Shown here piece by piece: positions 1-14,350 of a stretch of DNA of 64,000 bases. Below the pieces are notes generated by a model, which was given only the letters and a program-made list of their open reading frames with translations, had not been told where the DNA came from and ran no database searches. The stretch comes from Tubulanus polymorphus. Lineage: Eukaryota > Nemertea > Palaeonemertea > Tubulaniformes > Tubulanidae. The stretch spans positions 1 through 64,000 of the forward strand of contig NW_027437455.1 in assembly GCF_964204645.1 (NCBI RefSeq), given 5' to 3'. How positions within the stretch are numbered: the first letter of the stretch is position 1; every line of letters starts with the position of its first letter. A program made the translations under genes and the position numbers.

Positions 1-3000
1 CCCCCTATCCGAAAAACGAAAATGTCGATGCGTAAAAGCGCTCAAATCGTCAGGAAAAGCACTTTTCGACCCGAAAACGTCGTTCAGCGCGAGAAAAGAC
101 GTTTTCGTATCAAATATTCCCCCTATCGGAAAAACGAAAATGTCGATGCGTAAAAGCGCTCAAATCGTCAGGAAAAGCACTTTTCGACCCGAAAACGTCG
201 TTCAGCGCGAGAAAAGACGTTTTCGTAGCAAATATTCCCCCTATCGGAAAAACGACGATGTCGATGCGTAAAAGCGCTCAAATCGTCAGGAAAGGCACTT
301 TCGACCCGAAAACGTCGTTCAGCGCGAGAAAAGACGTTTTCGTATCAAATATTCCCCCTATCGGAAAAACGAAAATGTCGATGCGTAAAAGCGCTCAAAT
401 CGTCAGGAAAGCACTTTTCGACGCGAAAACTTCGTTCAGCGCGAGAAAAGACGTTTTCGTATCAAATATTCCCCTTATCGGAAAAACGACAATGTCGATG
501 CGTAAAAGCGCTCAAATCGTCAGGAAAAGCACTTTTCGACCCGAAAACGTCGTTCAGCGCGAGAAAAGACGTTTTCGTATCAAATATTCCCCCTATCCGA
601 AAAACGAAAATGTCGATGCGTAAAAGCGCTCAAATCGTCAGGAAAAGCACTTTTCGACCCGAAAACGTCGTTCAGCGCGAGAAAAGACGTTTTCGTATCA
701 AATATTCCCCCTATCGGAAAAACGAAAATGTCGATGCGTAAAAGCGCTCAAATCGTCAGGAAAAGCTCTTTTCGACCCGAAAACGTCGTTCAGCGCGAGA
801 AAAGACGTTTTCGTATCAAATATTCCCCCTATCGGAAAAACGACAATGTCGATGCGTAAAAGCGCTCAAATCGTCAGGAAAGGCACTTTTCGACCCGAAA
901 ACGTCGTTCATCGCGAGAAAGACGTTTTCGTATCAAATATTCCCCCTATCGGAAAAACGAAAATGTCGATGCGTAAAAGCGCTCAAATCGTCAGGAAAAG
1001 CACTTTTCGACGCGAAAACTTCGTTCAGCGCGAGAAAAGACATTTTCGTATCAAATATTCCCCTTATCGGAAAAACGACAATGTCGATGCGTAAAAGCGC
1101 TCAAATCGTCAGGAAAAGCACTTTTCGACCCGAAAACGTCGTTCAGCGCAGAGAAAAGACGTTTTCGTATCAAATATTCCCCCTATCGGAAAAACGACAA
1201 TGTCGATGCGTAAAAGCGCTCAAATCGTCAGGAAAAGCACTTTTCGACCCGAAAACGTCGTTCAGCGCGAGAAAAGACGTTTTCGTATCAAATATTCCCC
1301 CCATCGGAAAAACGAAAATGTCGATGCGTAAAAGCGCTCAAATCGTCAGGAAAAGCACTTTTCGACGCGAAAACGTCGTTCAGCGCGAGAAAAGACGTTT
1401 TCGTATCAAATATTCCCCCTATCGGAAAAACGACAATGTCGATGCGTAAAAGCGCTCAAATCGTCAGGAAAAGCACTTTTCGACCCGAAAACGTCGTTCA
1501 GCGCGAGAAAAGACGTTTTCGTATCAAATATTCCCCCTATCGGAAAACGAAAATGTCGATGCGTGAAAGGGCTCAAATCTTCAGGAAAAGCACTTTTCGA
1601 CCCGAAAACCTCGTTCAGCGCGAGAAAAAACGTTTTCGTTTCAAATATTCCCCTATCGGAAAAACGACAATGTCGATGCGTAAAAGGGCTCAAATCTTTC
1701 GGAAAAGCACTTTTCGACCCGAAAACCTCGTTCAGCGCGAGAAAAGACGTTTTCGTATCGAATATTCCCCCTATCGGAAAAACGACAATGTCGATGCGTA
1801 AAAAGCGCTCAAATCGTCAGGAAAAGCACTTTTCGACGCGAAAACGTCGTTCAGCGCGAGAAAAGACTTTTCGTATCAAATATTCCCCCCTATCGGAAAA
1901 ACGAAAATGTCGATGCGTAAAAGGGCTCAAATCTTTCGGAAAAGCACTTTTCGACGCGAAAACGTCGTTCAGCGCGAGAAAAGACGTTTTCGTATCAAAT
2001 ATTCCCCCTATCGGAAAAAAGGAAAATGTCGATGCGTTAAAAAGCTAAAATCTTTCGGAAAAGCACTTTTCGACCCGAAACCTCGTTCAGCGCGAGAAAA
2101 GACGTCTTCGTATCGAATATTCCCCTTATCGGAAAAACGAAAATGTCGATGCGTAAAAGCGCTCAAATCGTCAGGAAAAGCACTTTTCGACCGAAAACAT
2201 CGTTCAGCGCGAGAAAAGACGTTTTCGTATCAAATATTCCCCCTATCGGAAAAACGAAAATGTCGATGCGTAAAAGCGCTCAAATCGTCAGGAAAAACAC
2301 TTTTCGACGCGAAAACGTCGTTCAGCGCGAGAAAAGACGTTTTCGTATCAAATATTCCCCTATCGGAAAAACGAAAATGTCGATGCGTAAAAGGGCTCAA
2401 ATCGTCAGGAAAAGCACTTTTCGACCCGAAAACGTCGTCCAGCGCGAGAAAAGACGTTTTCGTATAAAATATTCCCCCTATCCGAAAAACGAAAATGTCG
2501 ATGCGTAAAAGCGCTCAAATCGTCAGGAAAAGCACTTTTCGACGCGAAAACGTCGTTCAGCGCGAGAAAAGATGTTTTCGTATAAATATTCCCCCTATCG
2601 GAAAAAACAAAAATGTCTATGCGTAAAAGCGCTCAAATCGTCAGGAAAAGCACTTTTCGACCCGAAAACGTCGTTCAGCGCGAGAAAAGACGTTTCGTAT
2701 CAAATATTCCCCCTATCGGAAAAACGACAATGTCGATGCGTAAAAGCGCTCAAATCGTCAGGAAAAGCACTTTTCGACGCGAAAACGTCGTTCAGCGCGA
2801 GAAAAGACGTTTTCGTATCAAATATTCCCCCTATCGGAAAAACGACAATGTCGATGCGTAAAAGCGCTCAAATCGTCAGGAAAAGCACTTTTCGACCCGA
2901 AAACGTCGTTCAGCGCGAGAAAAGACGTTTTCGTATCAAATATTCCCCCTATCGGAAAAAACGAAAATGTCGATGCGTGAAAGGGCTCAAATCTTCAGGA

Positions 3001-6000
3001 AAAGCACTTTTCGACCCGAAAACCTCGTTCAGCGCGAGAAAAAACGTTTTCGTTTCAAATATTCCCCTATCGGAAAATCGACAATGTCGATGCGTAAAAG
3101 CGCTCAAATCGTCAGGAAAAGCACTTTCGACCCGAAAACGTCGTTCAGCGCGAGAAAAGACGTTTTCGTATCAAATATTCCCCCTTTCGGAAAAACGAAA
3201 ATGTCGATGCTTAAAAGCGCTCAAATCGTCAGGAAAAGCACTTTTCGACTCGAAAACGTCGTTCAGCGCGAGAAAAGACGTTTTCGTATCAAATATTCCC
3301 CCTATCCGAAAAACGAAAATGTCGATGCGTAAAAGCGCTCAAATCGTCAGGAAAAGCACTTTTCGACCCGAAAACGTTCGTTCAGCGCGGGAAGAGACGT
3401 TTTCGTATCAAATATTCCCCCTATCGGAAAAACGACAATGTCGATGCGTAAAAGCGCTCAAATCGTCAGGAAAAGCACTTTTCGACCCGAAAACGTCGTT
3501 CAGCGCGAGAAAAGACGTTTTCGTATCAAATATTCCCCCTATCGGAAAAACGAAAATGTCGATGCGTAAAAGCGCTCAAATCGTCAGGAAAAGCACTTTT
3601 CGACGCGAAAACGTCGTTCAGCGCGAGAAAAGACGTTTTCGTATCAAATATTCCCCCTATCCGAAAAACGAAAATGTCGATGCGTAAAAGCGCTCAAATC
3701 GTCAGGAAAAGCACTTTTCGACCCGAAAACGTCGTTCAGCGCGAGAAAAGACGTTTTCGTATCAAATATTCCCCCTATCGGAAAAACGAAAATGTCGATG
3801 CGTAAAAGCGCTCAAATCGTCAGGAAAAGCACTTTTCGACCCGAAAACGTCGTTCAGCGCGAGAAAAGACGTTTCGTAGCAATATTCCCCCTATCGGAAA
3901 ACGACGATGTCGATGCGTAAAAGCGCTCAAATCGTCAGGAAAGGCACTTTTCGACCCGAAAACGTCGTTCAGCGCGAGAAAAGACGTTTTCGTATCAAAT
4001 ATTCCCCCTATCGGAAAAACGAAAATGTCGATGCGTAAAAGCGCTCAAATCGTCAGGAAAAGCACTTTTCGACGCGAAAACTTCGTTCAGCGCGAGAAAA
4101 GACGTTTTCGTATCAAATATTCCCCTTATCGGAAAAACGACAATGTCGATGCGTAAAAGCGCTCAAATCGTCAGGAAAAGCACTTTTCGACCCGAAAACG
4201 TCGTTCAGCGCGAGAAAAGACGTTTTCGTATCAAATATTCCCCCTATCCGAAAAACGAAAATGTCGATGCGTAAAAGCGCTCAAATCGTCAGGAAAAGCA
4301 CTTTTCGACCCGAAAACGTCGTTCAGCGCGAGAAAAGACGTTTTCGTATCAAATATTCCCCCTATCGGAAAAACGAAAATGTCGATGCGTAAAAGCGCTC
4401 AAATCGTCAGGAAAAGCTCTTTTCGACCCGAAAACGTCGTTCAGCGCGAGAAAAGACGTTTTCGTATCAAATATTCCCCCTATCGGAAAAACGACAATGT
4501 CGATGCGTAAAAGCGCTCAAATCGTCAGGAAAGGCACTTTTCGACCCGAAAACGTCGTTCAGCGCGAGAAAAGACGTTTTCGTATCAAATATTCCCCCTA
4601 TCGGAAAAACGAAAATGTCGATGCGTAAAAGCGCTCAAATCGTCAGGAAAAGCACTTTTCGACGCGAAAACTTCGTTCAGCGCGAGAAAAGACGTTTTCG
4701 TATCAAATATTCCCCTTATCGGAAAAACGACAATGTCGATGCGTAAAAGCGCTCAAATCGTCAGGAAAAGCACTTTTCGACCCGAAAACGTCGTTCAGCG
4801 CGAGAAAAGACGTTTTCGTATCAAATATTCCCCCTATCGGAAAAACGACAATGTCGATGCGTAAAAGCGCTCAAATCGTCAGGAAAAGCACTTTTCGACC
4901 CGAAAACGTCGTTCAGCGCGAGAAAAGACGGTTTCGTATCAAATATTCCATCGGAAAAACGAAAATGTCGATGCGTAAAAGCGCTCAAATCGTCAGGAAA
5001 AGCACTTTTCGACGCGAAAACGTCGTTCAGCGCGAGAAAAGACGTTTTCGTATCAAATATTCCCCCTATCGGAAAAACGACAATGTCGATGCGTAAAAGC
5101 GCTCAAATCGTCAGGAAAAGCACTTTTCGACCCGAAAACGTCGTTCAGCGCGAGAAAAGACGTTTTCGTATCAAATATTCCCCCTATCGGAAAAACGAAA
5201 ATGTCGATGCGTGAAAGGGCTCAAATCTTCAGGAAAAGCACTTTTCGACCCGAAAACCTCGTTCAGCGCGAGAAAAAACGTTTTCGTTTCAAATATTCCC
5301 CCTATCGGAAAAACGACAATGTCGATGCGTAAAAGGGCTCAAATCTTTCGGAAAAGCACTTTTCGACCCGAAAACCTCGTTCAGCGCGAGAAAAGACGTT
5401 TTCGTATCGAATATTCCCCCTATCGGAAAAAACGACAATGTCGATGCGTAAAAAGCGCTCAAATCGTCAGGAAAAGCACTTTTCGACGCGAAAACGTCGT
5501 TCAGCGCGAGAAAAGACGTTTTCGTATCAAATATTCCCCCTATCGGAAAAACGAAAATGTCGATGCGTAAAAGGGCTCAAATCTTTCGGAAAAGCACTTT
5601 TCGACGCGAAAACGTCGTTCAGCGCGAGAAAAGACGTTTTCGTATCAAATATTCCCCCTATCGGAAAAAAGGAAAATGTCGATGCGTAAAAAAGCTAAAA
5701 TCTTTCGGAAAAGCACTTTTCGACCCGAAAACCTCGTTCAGCGCGAGAAAAGACGTCTTCGTATCGAATATTCCCCTTATCGGAAAAACGAAAATGTCGA
5801 TGCGTAAAAGCGCTCAAATCGTCAGGAAAAGCACTTTTCGACCCGAAAACATCGTTCAGCGCGAGAAAAGACGTTTTCGTATCAAATATTCCCCCTATCG
5901 GAAAAACGAAAATGTCGATGCGTAAAAGCGCTCAAATCGTCAGGAAAAACACTTTTCGACGCGAAAACGTCGTTCAGCGCGAGAAAAGACGTTTTCGTAT

Positions 6001-9000
6001 CAAATATTCCCCTATCGGAAAAACGAAAATGTCGATGCGTAAAAGGGCTCAAATCGTCAGGAAAAGCACTTTTCGACCCGAAAACGTCGTCCAGCGCGAG
6101 AAAAGACGTTTTCGTATAAAATATTCCCCCTATCCGAAAAACGAAAATGTCGATGCGTAAAAGCGCTCAAATCGTCAGGAAAAGCACTTTTCGACGCGAA
6201 AACGTCGTTCAGCGCGAGAAAAGATGTTTTCGTATAAATATTCCCCCTATCGGAAAAAACAAAAATGTCTATGCGTAAAAGCGCTCAAATCGTCAGGAAA
6301 AGCACTTTTCGACCCGAAAACGTCGTTCAGCGCGAGAAAAGACGTTTTCGTAGCAAATATTCCCCCTATCGGAAAAACGACGATGTCGATGCGTAAAAGC
6401 GCTCAAATCGTCAGGAAAGGCACTTTTCGACCCGAAAACGTCGTTCAGCGCGAGAAAAGACGTTTTCGTATCAAATATTCCCCCTATCGGAAAAACGAAA
6501 ATGTCGATGCGTAAAAGCGCTCAAATCGTCAGGAAAAGCACTTTTCGACGCGAAAACTTCGTTCAGCGCGAGAAAAGACGTTTTCGTATCAAATATTCCC
6601 CTTATCGGAAAAACGACAATGTCGATGCGTAAAAGCGCTCAAATCGTCAGGAAAAGCACTTTTCGACCCGAAAACGTCGTTCAGCGCGAGAAAAGACGTT
6701 TTCGTATCAAATATTCCCCCTATCGGAAAAACGAAAATGTCGATGCGTAAAAGCGCTCAAATCGTCAGGAAAAGCACTTTTCGACGCGAAAACGTCGTTC
6801 AGCGCGAGAAAAGACGTTTTCGTATCAAATATTCCCCCTATCGGAAAAACGACAATGTCGATGCGTAAAAGCGCTCAAATCGTCAGGAAAAGCACTTTTC
6901 GACCCGAAAACGTCGTTCAGCGCGAGAAAAGACGTTTTCGTATCAAATATTCCCCCTATCGGAAAAACGAAAATGTCGATGCGTGAAAGGGCTCAAATCT
7001 TCAGGAAAAGCACTTTTCGACCCGAAAACCTCGTTCAGCGCGAGAAAAAACGTTTTCGTTTCAAATATTCCCCCTATCGGAAAAACGACAATGTCGATGC
7101 GTAAAAGGGCTCAAATCTTTCGGAAAAGCACTTTTCGACCCGAAAACCTCGTTCAGCGCGAGAAAAGACGTTTTCGTATCGAATATTCCCCCTATCGGAA
7201 AAACGACAATGTCGATGCGTAAAAAGCGCTCAAATCGTCAGGAAAAGCACTTTTCGACGCGAAAACGTCGTTCAGCGCGAGAAAAGACGTTTTCGTATCA
7301 AATATTCCCCCTATCGGAAAAACGAAAATGTCGATGCGTAAAAGGGCTCAAATCTTTCGGAAAAGCACTTTTCGAACGCGAAAACGTCGTTCAGCGCGAG
7401 AAAAGACGTTTTCGTATCAAATATTCCCCCTATCGGAAAAAAGGAAAATGTCGATGCGTAAAAAAGCTAAAATCTTTCGGAAAAGCACTTTTCGACCCGA
7501 AAACCTCGTTCAGCGCGAGAAAAGACGTCTTCGTATCGAATATTCCCCTTATCGGAAAAACGAAAATGTCGATGCGTAAAAGCGCTCAAATCGTCAGGAA
7601 AAGCACTTTTCGACCCGAAAACATCGTTCAGCGCGAGAAAAGACGTTTTCGTATCAAATATTCCCCCTATCGGAAAAACGAAAATGTCGATGCGTAAAAG
7701 CGCTCAAATCGTCAGGAAAAACACTTTTCGACGCGAAAACGTCGTTCAGCGCGAGAAAAGACGTTTTCGTATCAAATATTCCCCTATCGGAAAAACGAAA
7801 ATGTCGATGCGTAAAAGGGCTCAAATCGTCAGGAAAAGCACTTTTCGACCCGAAAACGTCGTCCAGCGCGAGAAAAGACGTTTTCGTATAAAATATTCCC
7901 CCTATCCGAAAAACGAAAATGTCGATGCGTAAAAGCGCTCAAATCGTCAGGAAAAGCACTTTTCGACGCGAAAACGTCGTTCAGCGCGAGAAAAGATGTT
8001 TTCGTATAAATATTCCCCCTATCGGAAAAAACAAAAATGTCTATGCGTAAAAGCGCTCAAATCGTCAGGAAAAGCACTTTTCGACCCGAAAACGTCGTTC
8101 AGCGCGAGAAAAGACGTTTTCGTATCAAATATTCCCCCTATCGGAAAAACGACAATGTCGATGCGTAAAAGCGCTCAAATCGTCAGGAAAAGCACTTTTC
8201 GACGCGAAAACGTCGTTCAGCGCGAGAAAAGACGTTTTCGTATCAAATATTCCCCCTATCGGAAAAACGACAATGTCGATGCGTAAAAGCGCTCAAATCG
8301 TCAGGAAAAGCACTTTTCGACCCGAAAACGTCGTTCAGCGCGAGAAAAGACGTTTTCGTATCAAATATTCCCCCTATCGGAAAAACGAAAATGTCGATGC
8401 GTGAAAGGGCTCAAATCTTCAGGAAAAGCACTTTTCGACCCGAAAACCTCGTTCAGCGCGAGAAAAAACGTTTTCGTTTCAAATATTCCCCCTATCGGAA
8501 AATCGACAATGTCGATGCGTAAAAGCGCTCAAATCGTCAGGAAAAGCACTTTCGACCCGAAAACGTCGTTCAGCGCGAGAAAAGACGTTTTCGTATCAAA
8601 TATTCCCCCTTTCGGAAAAACGAAAATGTCGATGCTTAAAAGCGCTCAAATCGTCAGGAAAAGCACTTTTCGACTCGAAAACGTCGTTCAGCGCGAGAAA
8701 AGACGTTTTCGTATCAAATATTCCCCCTATCGGAAAAACGACAATGTCGATGCGTAAAAGGGCTCAAATCTTTCGGAAAAGCACTTTTCGACCCGAAAAC
8801 CTCGTTCAGCGCGAGAAAAGACGTTTTCGTATCGAATATTCCCCCTATCGGAAAAACGACAATGTCGATGCGTAAAAAGCGCTCAAATCGTCAGGAAAAG
8901 CACTTTTCGACGCGAAAACGTCGTTCAGCGCGAGAAAAGACGTTTTCGTATCAAATATTCCCCCTATCGGAAAAACGAAAATGTCGATGCGTAAAAGGGC

Positions 9001-12000
9001 TCAAATCTTTCGGAAAAGCACTTTTCGACGCGAAAACGTCGTTCAGCGCGAGAAAAGACGTTTTCGTATCAAATATTCCCCTATCGGAAAAAAGGAAAAT
9101 GTCGATGCGTAAAAAAGCTAAAATCTTTCGGAAAAGCACTTTTCGACCCGAAAACCTCGTTCAGCGCGAGAAAAGACGTCTTCGTATCGAATATTCCCCT
9201 TATCGGAAAAACGAAAATGTCGATGCGTAAAAGCGCTCAAATCGTCAGGAAAAGCACTTTTCGACCCGAAAACATCGTTCAGCGCGAGAAAAGACGTTTT
9301 CGTATCAAATATTCCCCCTATCGGAAAAACGAAAATGTCGATGCGTAAAAGCGCTCAAATCGTCAGGAAAAGCACTTTTCGACGCGAAAACGTCGTTCAG
9401 CGCGAGAAAAGACGTTTTCGTATCAAATATTCCCCTATCGGAAAAACGAAAATGTCGATGCGTAAAAGGGCTCAAATCGTCAGGAAAAGCACTTTTCGAC
9501 CCGAAAACGTCGTCCAGCGCGAGAAAAAAACGTTTTCGTATCAAATATTCCCCCTATCGGAAAAACGAAAATGTCGATGCGTAAAAGCGCTCAAATCGTC
9601 AGGAAAAGCACTTTTCGACGCGAAAACGTCGTTCAGCGCGAGAAAAGACGTTTTCGTATCGAATATTCCCCCTATCGGAAAAACGACAATGTCGATGCGT
9701 AAAAAGCGCTCAAATCGTCAGGAAAAGCACTTTTCGACGCGAAAACGTCGTTCAGCGCGAGAAAAGACGTTTTCGTATCAAATATTCCCCCTATCGGAAA
9801 AACGAAAATGTCGATGCGTAAAAGGGCTCAAATCTTTCGGAAAAGCACTTTTCGACGCGAAAACGTCGTTCAGCGCGAGAAAAGACGTTTTCGTATCAAA
9901 TATTCCCCCTATCGGAAAAAAGGAAAATGTCGATGCGTAAAAAAGCTAAAATCTTTCGGAAAAGCACTTTTCGACCCGAAAACCTCGTTCAGCGCGAGAA
10001 AGACGTCTTCGTATCGAATATTCCCCTTATCGGAAAAACGAAAATGTCGATGCGTAAAAGCGCTCAAATCGTCAGGAAAAGCACTTTTCGACCCGAAAAC
10101 ATCGTTCAGCGCGAGAAAAGACGTTTTCGTATCAAATATTCCCCCTATCGGAAAAACGAAAATGTCGATGCGTAAAAGCGCTCAAATCGTCAGGAAAAAC
10201 ACTTTTCGACGCGAAAACGTCGTTCAGCGCGAGAAAAGACGTTTTCGTATCAAATATTCCCCTATCGGAAAAACGAAAATGTCGATGCGTAAAAGGGCTC
10301 AAATCGTCAGGAAAAGCACTTTTCGACCCGAAAACGTCGTCCAGCGCGAGAAAAGACGTTTTCGTATAAAATATTCCCCCTATCCGAAAAACGAAAATGT
10401 CGATGCGTAAAAGCGCTCAAATCGTCAGGAAAAGCACTTTTCGACGCGAAAACGTCGTTCAGCGCGAGAAAAGATGTTTTCGTATAAATATTCCCCCTAT
10501 CGGAAAAAACAAAAATGTCTATGCGTAAAAGCGCTCAAATCGTCAGGAAAAGCACTTTTCGACCCGAAAACGTCGTTCAGCGCGAGAAAAGACGTTTTCG
10601 TATCAAATATTCCCCCTATCGGAAAAACGACAATGTCGATGCGTAAAAGCGCTCAAATCGTCAGGAAAAGCACTTTTCGACGCGAAAACGTCGTTCAGCG
10701 CGAGAAAAGACGTTTTCGTATCAAATATTCCCCCTATCGGAAAAACGACAATGTCGATGCGTAAAAGCGCTCAAATCGTCAGGAAAAGCACTTTTCGACC
10801 CGAAAACGTCGTTCAGCGCGAGAAAAGACGTTTTCGTATCAAATATTCCCCCTATCGGAAAAACGAAAATGTCGATGCGTGAAAGGGCTCAAATCTTCAG
10901 GAAAAGCACTTTTCGACCCGAAAACCTCGTTCAGCGCGAGAAAAAACGTTTTCGTTTCAAATATTCCCCCTATCGGAAAATCGACAATGTCGATGCGTAA
11001 AAGCGCTCAAATCGTCAGGAAAAGCACTTTCGACCCGAAAACGTCGTTCAGCGCGAGAAAAGACGTTTTCGTATCAAATATTCCCCCTTTCGGAAAAACG
11101 AAAATGTCGATGCTTAAAAGCGCTCAAATCGTCAGGAAAAGCACTTTTCGACTCGAAAACGTCGTTCAGCGCGAGAAAAGACGTTTTCGTATCAAATATT
11201 CCCCCTATCGGAAAAACGACAATGTCGATGCGTAAAAGGGCTCAAATCTTTCGGAAAAGCACTTTTCGACCCGAAAACCTCGTTCAGCGCGAGAAAAGAC
11301 GTTTTCGTATCGAATATTCCCCCTATCGGAAAAACGACAATGTCGATGCGTAAAAGGGCTCAAATCTTTCGGAAAAGCACTTTTCGACGCGAAAACGTCG
11401 TTCAGCGCGAGAAAAGACGTTTTCGTATCAAATATTCCCCCTATCGGAAAAAAGGAAAATGTCGATGCGTAAAAAAGCTAAAATCTTTCGGAAAAGCACT
11501 TTTCGACCCGAAAACCTCGTTCAGCGCGAGAAAAGACGTCTTCGTATCGAATATTCCCCTTATCGGAAAAACGAAAATGTCGATGCGTAAAAGCGCTCAA
11601 ATCGTCAGGAAAAGCACTTTTCGACCCGAAAACATCGTTCAGCGCGAGAAAAGACGTTTTCGTATCAAATATTCCCCCTATCGGAAAAACGAAAATGTCG
11701 ATGCGTAAAAGCGCTCAAATCGTCAGGAAAAGCACTTTTCGACGCGAAAACGTCGTTCAGCGCGAGAAAAGACGTTTTCGTATCAAATATTCCCCTATCG
11801 GAAAAACGAAAATGTCGATGCGTAAAAGGGCTCAAATCGTCAGGAAAAGCACTTTTCGACCCGAAAACGTCGTCCAGCGCGAGAAAAAAACGTTTTCGTA
11901 TCAAATATTCCCCCTATCGGAAAAACGAAAATGTCGATGCGTAAAAGCGCTCAAATCGTCAGGAAAAGCACTTTTCGACGCGAAAACGTCGTTCAGCGCG

Positions 12001-14088
12001 AGAAAAGATGTTTTCGTATAAATATTCCCCCTATCGGAAAAAACAAAAATGTCTATGCGTAAAAGCGCTCAAATCGTCAGGAAAAGCACTTTTCGACCCG
12101 AAAACGTCGTTCAGCGCGAGAAAAGACGTTTTCGTATCAAATATTCCCCCTATCGGAAAAACGACAATGTCGATGCGCAAAAGCGCTCAAATCGTCAGGA
12201 AAAGCACTTTTCGACGCGAAAACGTTGTTCAGCGCGAGAAAAGACGTTTTCGTATCAAATATTCCCCCTATCGGAAAAACGACAATGTCGATGCGTAAAA
12301 GCGCTCAAATCGTCAGGAAAAGCACTTTTCGACGCGAAAACGTCGTTCAGCGCGAGAAAAGTCGTTTTCGTGTCAAATATTCCCTCTATGGGAAAAACGA
12401 AAATGTCGATGCGTAAAAGGGCTCAAATCTTTCGGAAAAGCACTTTTCGACGCGAAAACGTTGTTCAGCGCGAGAAAAGACGTTTTCGTATCAAATATTC
12501 CCTCTATCGGAAAAATGAAAATGTCGATGCGTAAAAGGGCTCAAATCTTTCGGAAAAGCACTTTTCGACCCGAAAACCTCGTTCAGCGCGAGAAAAGACG
12601 TTTTCGTATCGAATATTCCCCCTATCGGAAAAACGACAATGTCGATGCGTAAAAAGCGCTCAAATCGTCAGGAAAAGCACTTTTCGACGCGAAAACGTCG
12701 TTCAGCGCGAGAAAAGACGTTTTCGTATCAAATATTCCCCCTATCGGAAAAACGACAATGTCGATGCGTAAAAGCGCTCAAATCGTCAGGAAAAGCACTT
12801 TTCGATCCGAAAACGTCGTTCAGCGCGAGAAAAGACGTTTTCGTATCAAATATTACCCCTATCGGAAAAACGACAATGTCGATGCGTAAAAGCGCTCAAA
12901 TCGTCAGGAAAAGCACTTTTCGACGCGAAAACGTCGTTGAGCGCGAGAAAAGACGTTTTCGTATCAAATATTCCCCCTATCGGAAAAACGACAATGTCGA
13001 TGCGTAAAAGCGCTCAAATCGTCAGGAAAAGCACTTTTCGACCCGAAAACGTCGTTCAGCGCGAGAAAAGACGTTTTCGTATCAAATATTCCCCCTATCG
13101 GAAAAACGAAAATTTCGATGCGTAAAAGCGCTCAAATCGTCAGGAAAAGCACTTTTCGACCCGAAAACGTCGTTCAGCGCGAGAAAAAACGTTTTCGTAT
13201 CAAATATTCCCCCTATCGGAAAAACGACAATGTCGATGCGTAAAAAGCGCTCAAATCGTCAGGAAAAGCACTTTTCGACGCGAAAACGTCGTTGAGCGCG
13301 AGAAAAGTCGTTTTCGTATCAAATATTCCCCCTATCGGAAAAAACGACAATGTCGATGCGTAAAAGCGCTCAAATCGTCAGGAAAAGCACTTTTCGACGC
13401 GAAAACGTCGTTCAGCGCGAGAAAAGACGTTTTCGTATCAAATATTCCCTCTATCGGAAAAACGAAAATGTCGATGCGTAAAAGGGCTCAAATCTTTCGG
13501 AAAAGCACTTTTCGACCCGAAAACCTCGTTCAGCGCGAGAAAAAACGTTTTCGTATCAAATATTCCCCCTATCGGAAAAACGAAAATGTCGATGCGTAAA
13601 ATCGCTCAAATCGTCAGGAAAAGCACTTTTCGACGCGAAAACGTCGTTCAGCGCGAGAAAAGACGTTTTCGTATCAAATATTCCCCCTATCGGAAAAACG
13701 ACAATGTCGATGCGTAAAAGCGCTCAAATCGTCAGGAAAAGCACTTATCGACGCGAAAACGTCGTTCAGCGCGAGAAAAGACGATTTCGTATCAAATATT
13801 CCCTCTATCGGAAAAACGAAAATGTCGATGCGTAAAAGGGCTCAAATCTTTCGGAAAAGCACTTTTCGACCCGAAAAACTCGTTCAGCGCGAGAAAAGAC
13901 GTTTTCGTATCGAATATTCCCCCTATCGGAAAAACGACAATGTCGATGCGTAAAAAGCGCTCAAATCGTCAGGAAAAGCACTTTTCGACGCGAAAACGTC
14001 GTTCAGCGCGAGAAAAGACGTTTTCGTATCAAATATTACCCCTATCAGAAAAACGACAATGTCGATGCGTAAAATCGTACAAACGTGT
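1..14088 (+). repeat. 118-bp satellite array, forward orientation
   Basis: This is an unbroken head-to-tail array of about 119 monomers. The marker ATGTCGATGCG recurs at 22, 140, 258 and 375 and onward, giving a 118-bp period with 1-2 base indels. Monomers differ at a few diagnostic positions: CGACCCG or CGACGCG; ATCGTCAGG, ATCTTCAGG or ATCTTTCGG; ACGAAAATG or ACGACAATG; CGCGAGAAAAGACG or CGCGGGAAGAGACG. Rare variants recur at long intervals. ATGTCTATGCG lies near 2612, 6266, 8038, 10516 and 12050, with spacings close to 31, 15, 21 and 13 monomers, which indicates a higher-order arrangement. Each monomer contains GAAAACGTC and GACGTTTTC as an inverted pair, plus TTTTCG and CGAAAA in dyad around three bases. 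Because 118 leaves remainder 1 on division by 3, all translated frames are artefacts of the repeat. No gene is called here. Confidence 0.97.
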
Positions 14089-14350
14089 CAATTATACTTC
14101 TAAACACTTTATTTGCGGACCAGTTTATGAATTGAACGTGGGCCATAGAGCGATATATCCGCCTATGATCTCAACTTTCAATTTATTACGTAAGCTATTC
14201 GTGAACAAAATGCGGTCGGCGCACAATAGAAACTTCGCTCTATTTATTCTTTCATTACCGCCGACAAAGAGGACCGATATTTCGCAAATTGGATTCGGGA
14301 GGTTTAAACCTCCCAAGGTCAAATCACTAAAATTGTGACCTTCGTGGAGA
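14085..14350 (+). repeat. Left inverted repeat bounding the island
   Basis: The last satellite monomer runs through GCGTAAAATCGTACAAACG into this block. The block matches, in inverse orientation, the block at 19975-20262. Shared words include CGTACAAACGTGTCA, GGGCCATAGA, TGATCTCAACTTTCAAT, GCGCACAATAGAAA, GAGGACCGATATTT and ACTAAAATTGTGACCTTC. Both copies contain the perfect 18-bp palindrome GGGAGGTTTAAACCTCCC (14297-14314 here). Alignment by eye suggests roughly 75-85 percent identity, so the pair is old. It may be the terminal repeat of a decayed transposon whose ends fed the satellite, or the spacer side of a large inverted duplication. Confidence 0.75.

Noticed and set aside
1-14088. CRISPR array
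   Set aside because: The repeats are contiguous with no unique spacers, the unit is 118 bp, and the setting is eukaryotic.
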